This document shows positions 8,280-15,450 of a DNA stretch of 20,008 bases, in pieces. Made by a program: the position numbers and the translations under genes. This DNA comes from X23 sp050251575 (lineage in GTDB: Bacteria > Bacillota > Clostridia > SK-Y3). Positions within the stretch are counted from its first letter, which is position 1; every line of letters begins with the position of its first letter. The notes below the pieces were generated by a model that was given only the letters and a program-made list of their open reading frames with translations, was not told the DNA's origin and did not search any database. The DNA is taken from positions 1 through 20,008 of the forward strand of contig JBFWMP010000036.1 in the NCBI GenBank assembly GCA_050251575.1. The letters are read 5' to 3'.

Positions 8280-8413
8280 TATAACAACGGAGGTAATTGC
8301 ACGAACAATTACAACACACCGTTTCAACGAGGCGACGGATGTGCCCACCGCCTGAAAAACTAAATGGTACCCGCCACCTATAGAGGTGGGAGACACCTTC
8401 TAATCTCGTTATA
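8280..8413 (-). ncRNA. Unrecognised structured RNA domain at the 5' end of the ilv leader
   Basis: This domain of about 134 nt is ~50% GC, richer than its surroundings. On the minus strand it can fold as a four-way junction. The closing helix is TATAAC/GTTATA (8408-8413 with 8280-8285). P1 is a 14-bp hairpin (8366-8397, one C.C mismatch, loop CTAT). P2 is a 10-bp hairpin (8330-8353, loop CACA). P3 is a bipartite hairpin (8286-8323) with AACGG/CCGTT outside and GTAATTG/CAATTAC inside. P1 and P2 contain six G.U pairs on the minus strand, which would be A.C mismatches on the plus strand. The predicted transcript starts 2-4 nt upstream of the closing helix. I match it to no riboswitch class I know; an IS200/IS605-derived repeat is an alternative. 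Confidence 0.6.
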
Positions 8414-8423
8414 ATTGTTTAAC

Positions 8424-8452
8424 ATTTTACCAAGCCAATTCATATTTGTCAA
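8424..8452 (-). promoter_or_regulatory. Sigma-A-type promoter of the ilvBN-ilvC-leuA-cimA operon
   Basis: The -35 box is TTGACA (8447-8452, perfect) and the -10 box TAAAAT (8424-8429, 5 of 6), with a 17-nt spacer. Predicted start is near 8415-8417, giving a leader of about 470 nt before ilvB. Confidence 0.88.
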
Positions 8453-8531
8453 CAGCTTTTTTTCATGTTCTCTGTTATCTCTCTTATTATACGCCTTGTC
8501 TATCCAAATAGCCAGCAGTAAATCATATTTT

Positions 8532-8759
8532 TTACATCTTATTATTTCTTCCGTCTCCCTCCAAACCAGCCTCATTGGATTGAATAATTTTTCGAATGTT
8601 TTTTTCCAGCTTAAGGCGCGCCAGCATCACCTGGTGGTCACAGCCCATGCATCTGATACGAAAATCCATACCGGCACGAAGTACTTCCCACTGCTTGCTT
8701 CCACAAGGATGCTGCTTTTTCAACTCTATAATATCCCCTACATTTAATTTCATTGGCAT
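8532..8759 (-). CDS. DUF951 family small protein
   Basis: The 75-residue protein has the DUF951 core: VGDIIELKKQHPCGS, then WEVLRAGMDFRIRCMGC and QVML. Three conserved cysteines (HPC, RC, GC) could bind a metal or nucleic acid, but the function is not known. The frame can be extended to a GTG at 8771 overlapping the mscS stop. The ATG at 8757-8759, 9 nt from AAAGGTG, fits the family's usual start better. It begins 4 nt after the mscS stop, so the two are probably translationally coupled. The last ~15 residues are hydrophilic and look family-atypical. No clear terminator follows before the ilv promoter, so some read-through into the ilv leader is possible. Confidence 0.85.
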   Translation of the reverse strand: MPMKLNVGDIIELKKQHPCGSKQWEVLRAGMDFRIRCMGCDHQVMLARLKLEKNIRKIIQSNEAGLEGDGRNNKM

Positions 8760-8763
8760 ATTC

Positions 8764-9642
8764 TTAATCACCTTTACCTTTGTTAATTACAACAAGTCTA
8801 TTATACGGAATTTCAATATCTTGTTCATCAAAGCCATCTTTGATTTTCTTTCTTAGTATCCGTTCAATTTCCCACTGCGTTCCGGCAACTGTCTTTGCAA
8901 GAACCCTGATGACTACACCCGAATCTCCTAAGTTTGTCACACCAAGGACATTAGGCCCTTCCACAATAGATGGTTGCTCCTTTGCAGCTTCTTCACAAAT
9001 CTTATTTAAAACATTTACAGCAGCATCTATTTTCTCTTCATATGCAATAGCTACATCTACAATCGCCGCCTTATTGCCCCTTGTATGGTTAGTCACATTC
9101 TGTATTCCACTGTTCGGTATTATATATAAATCTCCTGCAAAATGTCTCATTTTGGTGATTCGCAAACCCATTTCCTCAACAGTTCCCGTCATACCTTCTA
9201 CAGTAATCATATCCCCCACCGAGAACTGGTCTTCCAATAAAATAAAAAAACCTGTAAATACATCCTTAACTAAACTTTGAGCCCCAAAGCCTATTGCCAA
9301 ACCACCAACTCCTGCAGCAGTAATAATAGTAGTTGGAGTTATCCCAAAAGCACTTTCCAAAAGGGTAACCAGCGCTATAAAATATACTGAATATCGCAGA
9401 ATACTGATACACAATGTAGAAAGAGTGTCTGTTCTTTTCGCATCTAACTTATACTTAAATTCTTTCTGTTTATCAAAAAACTTACTAATCGCCATCGTTC
9501 CAAATTTTATTACAAGCAAGGATAATGCAATAATTATAATTACTTGCCCTATCTTACCCACCACTGAAATCACTTGGTCCTCATGTTCTTCTATAAAACC
9601 AGCAACCATCCCTTTAACTTGTCCCCAATCAATATTACCCAT
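8764..9642 (-). CDS. MscS-family small-conductance mechanosensitive channel
   Basis: The 292-residue integral membrane protein should open under membrane tension to release solutes on hypo-osmotic shock. Hydrophobic segments lie at about 28-50, 76-97 and 102-125. The third is the pore-lining Gly/Ala-rich helix GVGGLAIGFGAQSLVKDV, followed by the conserved FFILLEDQFSVGD of the beta domain and a cytoplasmic alpha/beta domain. The length fits short MscS proteins of the YkuT/YnaI-like kind. The frame opens one codon earlier at a GTG, but the ATG at 9640-9642, 8 nt from AAAGGAG, is the better start. It lies between an acidic membrane protein and DUF951 in an envelope-type gene run. Confidence 0.93.
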   Translation of the reverse strand: MGNIDWGQVKGMVAGFIEEHEDQVISVVGKIGQVIIIIALSLLVIKFGTMAISKFFDKQKEFKYKLDAKRTDTLSTLCISILRYSVYFIALVTLLESAFGITPTTIITAAGVGGLAIGFGAQSLVKDVFTGFFILLEDQFSVGDMITVEGMTGTVEEMGLRITKMRHFAGDLYIIPNSGIQNVTNHTRGNKAAIVDVAIAYEEKIDAAVNVLNKICEEAAKEQPSIVEGPNVLGVTNLGDSGVVIRVLAKTVAGTQWEIERILRKKIKDGFDEQDIEIPYNRLVVINKGKGD

Positions 9643-9681
9643 CACACCTACTCCTTTATGAAAAACTATACTATATGCATC

Positions 9682-10236
9682 TCATTTAATATATTTAAAG
9701 AAAAATGTACCCGCTATAAAAATTATGGTAACAATGTCGTGCATCCACAAATATAATTCATACAATCTATCTTTCCAAGTAAATTCATCATCATCACCAT
9801 CAATATCATCTTTTCCTATATTAAGCATATTATCTATTACACCAATAAGATCATATATCCAATCGGCAATAAGGATAATCGCTACTGCTTTTAATAACAA
9901 GATATCGGTAATAAAAAATGTATAGAGAAAATATATAATAATGACTAGATTCATAGCAATGATGAAACCATAGTTCAGTCTTCGCGCATCAATTCCTAAC
10001 GCCTCTCCAACTTCTGCAAAAGACTCTTCTCCATCTTCATCTTCATCTTCATCTTCCAGTTCCTCTTCGTCAATTTCTGCTTGCGATGAAATTATTAATG
10101 TACGAATACTGCCTAATGAAAGTAAAATGATTATAACAGACATAATTAAAAAAAATGCATCTATATTGCAAAAAATAATCATGGCGGGGAAAAAAACAAC
10201 CATAAAAATCATCATAAATAGATTCTTTACTGACAT
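9682..10236 (-). CDS. Acidic polytopic membrane protein of unknown function
   Basis: I do not recognise this 184-residue protein. Two hydrophobic segments at about 5-25 and 28-48 are followed by an acidic stretch near 55-72, almost wholly D and E (core EEELEDEDEDEDGEE). Hydrophobic segments return at about 90-112 and 115-135, a second acidic patch DDIDGDDDE lies near 145-153, and a last hydrophobic segment is at about 160-182. The acidic parts could bind cations or basic partners, but this is only inference. The start ATG at 10234-10236 has an imperfect ribosome binding site (GAGG is only 2 nt away; GGA lies further up), so the internal Met pair at residues 8-9 is an alternative. It is 15 nt after the SLH gene and 39 nt before mscS. 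Confidence 0.8.
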   Translation of the reverse strand: MSVKNLFMMIFMVVFFPAMIIFCNIDAFFLIMSVIIILLSLGSIRTLIISSQAEIDEEELEDEDEDEDGEESFAEVGEALGIDARRLNYGFIIAMNLVIIIYFLYTFFITDILLLKAVAIILIADWIYDLIGVIDNMLNIGKDDIDGDDDEFTWKDRLYELYLWMHDIVTIIFIAGTFFFKYIK

Positions 10237-10251
10237 GACCTCACATCCAAT

Positions 10252-10836
10252 CTATTTGAGTTCAATCTCTAACGAATCACTTACCAAAATTGAGATTTCA
10301 CCTCTTGTAACAGGCCTATTAAAATCTATCGACAAGTTCTTTGTGATTCCCAAACTGCTTCCTACCTCCATATAGTTGTCAGGCCACTTCTCTCCCTTTA
10401 CATCTCCGGCATAACCCATAGCTCTTACGAGGATGGATACCGCCTCACCATAAGTAATCTGATTGTCAGGTTTAAAAGTTCCATCCGGGAAACCCGACAA
10501 AGTCTTAAGCTCATAGGCAGTTGCAATATATTCATATCCCCAATAATCCTTTTGCACATCCTTGAACGGTATCTGTCCGGCAAATTTCGTACTCCCTTCA
10601 TATCCCTGCATCCGGGTTACGACAGCACAAAACTCAACTCTTCGAATCGGCCTTTCCAATCCTAAAGTGCCATCATCATATCCCTTTAAGAGATTCAATG
10701 CTACTAATTTCTTAGCTGCATCCATCTGCAATTCATTCGATGACACTGTTATAGCATTCTGCGCAAAGGCATTGGACAATCCTGCTAATATAAAAACAAT
10801 TGCTATTATCAATAATCTTATTCTAAATTTTCTCAA
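10252..10836 (-). CDS. Small secreted SLH-domain protein
   Basis: This 194-residue exported protein should bind secondary cell wall polymer non-covalently. A signal peptide covers about 1-25 (basic start, hydrophobic core, cleavage likely after NAFA). Three SLH repeats follow directly: about 38-75 (LLKGYDDGTLGLERPIRRVE), about 88-140 (FKDVQKDYWGYEYIATA and GFPDGTFKPDNQITYGEAV) and a degenerate third at about 150-190 (GITKNLSIDFNRPVTRGEI). No other domain remains, so it is a bare anchor module. The start is TTG with AAAGGAG 9-10 nt upstream. It is first in a run with the acidic membrane protein, mscS and DUF951 and has a plausible promoter. Confidence 0.9.
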   Translation of the reverse strand: MRKFRIRLLIIAIVFILAGLSNAFAQNAITVSSNELQMDAAKKLVALNLLKGYDDGTLGLERPIRRVEFCAVVTRMQGYEGSTKFAGQIPFKDVQKDYWGYEYIATAYELKTLSGFPDGTFKPDNQITYGEAVSILVRAMGYAGDVKGEKWPDNYMEVGSSLGITKNLSIDFNRPVTRGEISILVSDSLEIELK

Positions 10837-10878
10837 AATATTTCTCTCCTTTTAAAAAAGCGGCTATATACACTAAAT

Positions 10879-10907
10879 ATGTTATCATTACAGACCTTTT
10901 TTGTAAA
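10879..10907 (-). promoter_or_regulatory. Probable promoter of the SLH-membrane protein-mscS-DUF951 run
   Basis: On the minus strand TTTACA (10902-10907) and TAACAT (10879-10884) are separated by 17 nt. A TGA directly before TAACAT makes an extended -10. It lies 43 nt before the TTG start of the SLH gene. Confidence 0.55.
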
Positions 10908-10993
10908 CTGAAAATCATTGCAAGATCAATATTGTATAAAAATTTAATAATTTTGAAATATTAAATAGGAGTACTTTAAAAGGAGGGCTATTT

Positions 10994-11491
10994 ATGGCAA
11001 AAACTATTGTAGGTATCTTTGATTCCTATGCATCTGCTGAAAAGGCAGCCAAGCAGGTAAAAGATGAAGGATTAAGAACTGATGACATCTCCATTGTGAC
11101 AAAAGATAATAATCAACAGGACGGTGTGGCAACTAGAGGCTTCACAAATGAAAATACTGACGTAAATGACAATGTTTCAGATGGAGCGGTTACCGGTGGT
11201 GTTTTAGGGGGAGTAGCGGGACTTCTTCTTGGAATGGGCACAATGATTATTCCCGGTCTAGGCATAATTGCAGCTGCAGGTCCTATAGCAGGACTCCTTT
11301 CCGGAGCACTTACAGGAGGTATTGTAGGCGGTCTGGTTGACCTCGGCATACCGGAAGAAGCAGGACGGGAATATGAGCAGGAAATAAGAAAAGGAAAGAT
11401 TCTTTGGAGCATGATTACTGAAGAAAATAATGTAGATAAAATCTCAAATATATTGAGAACTTCTGGAGCTAAAAGTGTAGAAGTGCATTAA
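10994..11491 (+). CDS. General stress protein-like protein with a glycine-zipper membrane segment
   Basis: This is the only plus-strand gene. The 165-residue protein has an N-terminal domain MAKTIVGIFDSYASAEKAAK resembling the YflT / general stress protein 17M fold (about 1-38). A polar linker (40-60) follows, then a Gly/Ala-rich hydrophobic stretch at about 62-115 (GVLGGVAGLLLGMG, LSGALTGGIVGG) typical of glycine-zipper membrane insertion. The end resembles GIPEEAGREYEQEIRKGKILW of the same family. A role in stress response is inferred from the family. AGGAGG lies 8 nt before the ATG. The 157-nt divergent region shared with the SLH gene is A/T-rich and shows no convincing plus-strand promoter boxes. 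It ends in a shared terminator. Confidence 0.82.
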   Translation: MAKTIVGIFDSYASAEKAAKQVKDEGLRTDDISIVTKDNNQQDGVATRGFTNENTDVNDNVSDGAVTGGVLGGVAGLLLGMGTMIIPGLGIIAAAGPIAGLLSGALTGGIVGGLVDLGIPEEAGREYEQEIRKGKILWSMITEENNVDKISNILRTSGAKSVEVH

Positions 11492-11525
11492 AAACAAATG
11501 CCGGGTGCAACCCGGCGTTTGTTTT
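11491..11525. terminator. Bidirectional rho-independent terminator between convergent genes
   Basis: The stem GCCGGGT/ACCCGGC with loop GCA-type bases is flanked by AAAACAAA on the left and TTTGTTTT on the right. It therefore works for the plus-strand stress-type gene and for the minus-strand acyl-CoA synthetase gene, whose stops lie at its two edges. Confidence 0.9.
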
Positions 11526-13242
11526 ATCCTTTTGAAGTCTCTGCAAACCTTTTTATTTTTTTACTGGTCGTTTTTATAAATTCTTCTTTTCTAAGGCTAT
11601 AATTCTTAATTCTTTTATATAATGGCATTTGATGATTTACCTCTTTAATCTGTGTGCTTATAAGCTCTCTGAGCTTTTCCTCATTATATTCTTTTCCAAG
11701 CTTTTTTTCCACCTCTTCAAAATTCGGGAAAATTTCGACATTCACATAAGTTTCTCCGTCGCTTTCGTCATATTTACCCCATACTAAACTTTCGGTAATA
11801 TATGGACTTCGGCCTAAATAGGCTTCCACTTCTTCCGGAAATATATTTTTCCCATTTTTCGTAACAATCACATTCTTTTTTCTTCCAGTAATATGAACAA
11901 ATCCTGCTTTGTCAACAAAGCCCAAATCTCCGGTATGGAACCATCCATCTTTTAATACTTCTTCAGTAGCTGCTTCATTTTCAAAATAGCCCAACATAAT
12001 ACTGTCAGCTTTACATATGATTTCTCCTACACCTTCATCTCCCGGATTATGAATTCTAACCTCTATTCCTGGAAGCGGCAGCCCTGCAGCATCATCTTTG
12101 AAACAGCAATCTCTATTCAGCGCTACAATAGGTGAACATTCTGTAAGCCCATATCCCTGAACCATCGGAAGACCAAGATCACGAAAGCCTTTAGAAACTA
12201 CTGGATCTATCCCTGCTCCTCCACTGATAAGTATCCGCAGATGACCTCCTAAGTTTTCATGAATCTTATTAAATAATTTTCTTGAGAGATCCATACCAAA
12301 CTTCTTTAAGAAATTATTTATTTTTATTCCCGTCCTAAGCTTTAGAGCCATGCCGCCTTTCTCCGCCTGCTGCCAAATCTTTTTATACATTGATTCAAAC
12401 AAAAGTGGTACTGCCAGCATCACTGTAGCCTTTGCTTCTTGCATATTTTTAGTAATATATCGCAATCCTTCACTATATGCAATAGCACTTCCACGGTAGA
12501 TTGGACATAAAAACCCACAAGTACATTCATATGTATGATGAAGTGGAAGTACCGAAAGAAAAATATCATCTTTAGCAATATAAAGCATTGAACACATTGC
12601 CGCCAAATTGGTGCATATATTCTTATGAGAAAGCATTACTCCTTTTGCTAATCCTGTCGTCCCTGATGTAAAAAGAAGAATGCACATTTCTTCAACATCA
12701 ATTTTCTCGTTAATATAGCTTGTATCTCCCTGTGCTATTAATTTTTCTCCCTTTTCTATCAACATAGAAAATGAAAGCACATTTTCAGCATCAACGTCTA
12801 CATCCATCGAAACATATGTATTGATACTTGATAGCTCTGATTGAATATTTATGATGCTCTTTTCCTGTTTCCCCGAGTAAATGATACCACTTGCTTCAGA
12901 AATCTTTAACAAATTTTCAATCTCATTAATTGGAAGCTCCCTATCCAAAGGTACAATCGTACCTACTCCACATAGTACGGCAAGATAGGTTACCGCCCAC
13001 TCATATCTATTTTCACCGATCACCGCGATACGTTTACCTCTTAGTCCGAGATTCAGAAGCGCTGTCCCTAAAGCATCAACATCTTCCTTAAACTCTTGAT
13101 AAGTTATAGGAGAATATCCACCCTCCTTGGATTTAACAAGAAATGCCGACTTGGTCCCATAAAGCTCCGCACTTTGGGATAACATATCTTTTAAATCCGC
13201 AATCCGTCTCACATCATACAACGGCGTATTCTCTCCGCCCAT
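11524..13242 (-). CDS. AMP-forming long-chain acyl-CoA synthetase (fatty acid-CoA ligase)
   Basis: The 572-residue enzyme activates a fatty or other carboxylic acid to acyl-AMP and then acyl-CoA. The ANL-superfamily motifs are in order: phosphate loop TSGTTGLAKGVMLSH near residue 190, GYGLTECSPIVALN near 367, the hinge HTGDLGFVDKAGFVHITGRK near 445-465, KNGKNIFPEEVE, and the C-terminal lysine region KTTSKKIKR. The layout matches FadD/FAA-type proteins; the chain length cannot be read. The frame opens earlier at a GTG, but the ATG at 13240-13242, 9 nt from GAGGAA, is preferred. It has its own promoter directly upstream and a terminator after it, so it is probably monocistronic. Confidence 0.9.
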   Translation of the reverse strand: MGGENTPLYDVRRIADLKDMLSQSAELYGTKSAFLVKSKEGGYSPITYQEFKEDVDALGTALLNLGLRGKRIAVIGENRYEWAVTYLAVLCGVGTIVPLDRELPINEIENLLKISEASGIIYSGKQEKSIINIQSELSSINTYVSMDVDVDAENVLSFSMLIEKGEKLIAQGDTSYINEKIDVEEMCILLFTSGTTGLAKGVMLSHKNICTNLAAMCSMLYIAKDDIFLSVLPLHHTYECTCGFLCPIYRGSAIAYSEGLRYITKNMQEAKATVMLAVPLLFESMYKKIWQQAEKGGMALKLRTGIKINNFLKKFGMDLSRKLFNKIHENLGGHLRILISGGAGIDPVVSKGFRDLGLPMVQGYGLTECSPIVALNRDCCFKDDAAGLPLPGIEVRIHNPGDEGVGEIICKADSIMLGYFENEAATEEVLKDGWFHTGDLGFVDKAGFVHITGRKKNVIVTKNGKNIFPEEVEAYLGRSPYITESLVWGKYDESDGETYVNVEIFPNFEEVEKKLGKEYNEEKLRELISTQIKEVNHQMPLYKRIKNYSLRKEEFIKTTSKKIKRFAETSKG

Positions 13243-13274
13243 TACTCCCACTTCCTCACATCAATTATATATAT

Positions 13275-13303
13275 ATTATACAATAAATATTCAGAAATCT
13301 GAA
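13275..13303 (-). promoter_or_regulatory. Promoter of the acyl-CoA synthetase gene with an overlapping palindrome
   Basis: On the minus strand the -35-like TTCAGA (13298-13303) and a perfect TATAAT (13275-13280) are separated by 17 nt. The -35 box is half of a 14-bp palindrome TTCAGA-TT-TCTGAA (13290-13303), a possible operator. The palindrome ends next to the stop codon of the upstream cyclase gene. Confidence 0.6.
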
Positions 13304-13921
13304 TTATTCTTTTATCAGCAACACTCTCGCCGGGCTTCCGTCACCGCCAACAATAAGTAAAGGTGCTATCACTGAAGTGTATTCTCCCTCCGGAATATCT
13401 TTTAAGCGAAGCCCTTCTACAATTAGTATATTATTCTCGAGCAGCGTATGATGAGTTATATGGTCGGGGCTGTTTCTTTCAACACTCAATCCATCTATTC
13501 CTACAACTTCAACACCGCAACTCACAAGGTACTCAGCTGCCTCGGCAGAAAGATAGACAAACTCAGGATTGAAACTATCCTCCAGTGAATTTGTCGTTTT
13601 AAAGAATATAAAATCTCCGCGACTCACGACATATTTTTCAATATGCTTTAATTCTATACAGCTATCTATATCTGTTAAGTCCAGCACCTTGCACTTACCA
13701 TACATCTGGCTAAGAGGTATATTTTCTAATGTATATCCCTCGCTTAATATATGGTATGGCGCATCTATATGGGTTCCTGAATGAGAATAAACGCTCACTC
13801 TTGTTTCATTGCTACCCTGTTCTATCGTTCTTACTTTTTCAATGTGTGGCTGGTGCTCTTGCTTATTTTTGTATGCAGCCATTCCCACACGGATTGGCAT
13901 TGTTACGTCGTATAATGTCAT
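13304..13921 (-). CDS. Cyclase-family metal hydrolase (kynurenine formamidase-like)
   Basis: The 205-residue protein belongs to the cyclase family (PF04199), whose members hydrolyse N-formylkynurenine, isatin and similar amides or esters. The signature HSGTHIDAPYH (residues about 50-60) carries the metal-binding His and Asp. A C-terminal GVEVVGIDGLSVE followed by HHTLL supplies further active-site residues. The true substrate is not shown, and no tryptophan-catabolism genes are near. The frame extends 7 codons upstream to a GTG, but the ATG at 13919-13921 with GGAAGGA about 9 nt upstream gives the family's usual start (TLYDVTMPI). It therefore starts 59 nt inside zwf, in another frame, which implies co-transcription and possibly coupled translation. 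Confidence 0.87.
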   Translation of the reverse strand: MTLYDVTMPIRVGMAAYKNKQEHQPHIEKVRTIEQGSNETRVSVYSHSGTHIDAPYHILSEGYTLENIPLSQMYGKCKVLDLTDIDSCIELKHIEKYVVSRGDFIFFKTTNSLEDSFNPEFVYLSAEAAEYLVSCGVEVVGIDGLSVERNSPDHITHHTLLENNILIVEGLRLKDIPEGEYTSVIAPLLIVGGDGSPARVLLIKE

Positions 13922-15341
13922 GATACCACTTCCTTCCCTCACTCCTTAATAATTCACTTGCTTCTTCCGGTCCCCAGCTTCCTTTTTGATATATAATGGG
14001 TTTCATATGTTCATATTTTCTGATTACTTCTTCTGCCAGCTTCCATGAATATTCTATCTCTTTCCAAGCAGTAAACAAGGTGGCATCACCTAAGGCAGCA
14101 TCCATTAGCAATCTTTCATAGGCCTCCGGAGTGTTATCACCAAATTCACACTCATGACAAAAGTTCATTTTCACACCTCTGATTTTAACATTTTCCCTAC
14201 TAGGCTCCTTCACATTAAACTGCAAATCAAAGCCAGTTTTAGGATCAATTGCTATTACTAATCTATTGGCATCGATGTCTTTATGCTTATATAAATTATA
14301 TGGAGGATTTTTAAACTGAACTACGACCTCTGTCTTCTTTTCTTGAAGATACTTTCCTGTACGGACATAAATCGGTACTCCTGCCCATCTCCAGTTATAT
14401 ATTTCTAATTTTGCTGCTATAAACGTCTCAATATCAGATTCATGATTTACCTCATTTTCTGATGTATATCCATCGTATTGACCTCTTATTACTACTTGTT
14501 GATTAAACAATCTCAATGAGCGGATTATCTTGACTTTTTCCAACGAAATAGACTCTGCATCAAAATCTACAGGAGGCTCCATTGTTATTAAGGATAGAAG
14601 TTGAACGATATGATTCTGCAGCATATCCTTAACCGCCCCAGCCTCTTCATAATATCTTCCTCTGGTACCTACCCCCACCGTCTCAGAAACTGTAATTTGA
14701 ATATGATCGATATGCTTATTATTCCAAAGAGGTTCAAAAATACCATTCGCAAAGCGAAGTACCAGAAAATTCTGCACTGCCTCTTTCCCAAGATAATGAT
14801 CTATACGGTACATCTGTTCTTGATCCACTAGGCGTTCTAAACGTTGATTCAATATTCTTGCTGATTCCAGATTGGAGCCGAAAGGCTTTTCAATAATTAT
14901 CCTGTGCCATGGCGCAACTGCCCCTCTTTGAAGTATATCATGCTTAGTAAGATTCTCCACGATAACAGGAAAATATTCAGGAGCTGTAGCGAGATAAAAT
15001 AGTCTGTTTTTCTTGACTCCTTCAATATCCTTCAAAATGTCAATTACCTTCTTATAAGTGTAATCCTCTTGTAAACTTCCAGAAACATAGTAAAAAGAGC
15101 TTATCATTTTAACAAACAACTCTTCATCATATTTATTCCGCGAATACTTTTTCACTCCATCTATAAAAAACTTTCCAAATTCCTGATGTGTCATTGGTTT
15201 TCTAGAAACACCTATGACAGAAAAGGAGACTCGAATACTTTTTTCAATATATAGATTATAAAGGGCAGGAATCAGCTTTCGAATTGCCAAATCTCCCGTA
15301 CCACCAAACATAATAAATGTAAACGGTTGTGTGTTTACCAT
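13863..15341 (-). CDS. zwf: Glucose-6-phosphate 1-dehydrogenase
   Basis: The 492-residue enzyme oxidises glucose-6-phosphate to 6-phosphogluconolactone, making NADPH at the start of the oxidative pentose phosphate pathway. The N-terminal nucleotide site is FGGTGDLAIRKL (12-23), then EKPFG (151-155), the substrate-binding signature RIDHYLGKE (179-187) and DMLQNHIVQLL with the catalytic His. SETVGVGTRGRYYEEAGA is typical of the family. The frame opens earlier at a GTG, but the ATG at 15339-15341, 8 nt from GAGGAG, is chosen. No 6-phosphogluconate dehydrogenase or lactonase gene is nearby. The 109-nt gap before it shows no clear promoter. Its last 59 nt overlap the cyclase gene. Confidence 0.95.
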   Translation of the reverse strand: MVNTQPFTFIMFGGTGDLAIRKLIPALYNLYIEKSIRVSFSVIGVSRKPMTHQEFGKFFIDGVKKYSRNKYDEELFVKMISSFYYVSGSLQEDYTYKKVIDILKDIEGVKKNRLFYLATAPEYFPVIVENLTKHDILQRGAVAPWHRIIIEKPFGSNLESARILNQRLERLVDQEQMYRIDHYLGKEAVQNFLVLRFANGIFEPLWNNKHIDHIQITVSETVGVGTRGRYYEEAGAVKDMLQNHIVQLLSLITMEPPVDFDAESISLEKVKIIRSLRLFNQQVVIRGQYDGYTSENEVNHESDIETFIAAKLEIYNWRWAGVPIYVRTGKYLQEKKTEVVVQFKNPPYNLYKHKDIDANRLVIAIDPKTGFDLQFNVKEPSRENVKIRGVKMNFCHECEFGDNTPEAYERLLMDAALGDATLFTAWKEIEYSWKLAEEVIRKYEHMKPIIYQKGSWGPEEASELLRSEGRKWYHDIIRRNNANPCGNGCIQK

Positions 15342-15450
15342 TCCTATCACTCCTCAAGGTTTGTTATCATGGTTTATTCTTACCCTACTAGTGAAATTTA
15401 AAACCATTGAATAGATAGGATTAAACTCTACATTAAACCCCTAATATCTT

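Noticed and set aside
8280..8413. ppGpp (ykkC subtype 2a) or guanidine-I riboswitch, which can occur with BCAA genes or in tandem with T-boxes
   Set aside because: The conserved ykkC core words (CUAGGG..CC and the GGxCCGAG-type segment) are not present in the minus-strand RNA, and the hairpin layout differs.
8378..8575. 65-codon open frame on the minus strand across the ilv promoter
   Set aside because: It covers the end of DUF951, the -35/-10 boxes and the P1 hairpin, has no ribosome binding site and resembles no protein. It is a chance frame.
8780..9280. 166-codon plus-strand frame opposite mscS
   Set aside because: It is the antisense shadow of a conserved MscS gene, without recognisable domains or a translation signal.
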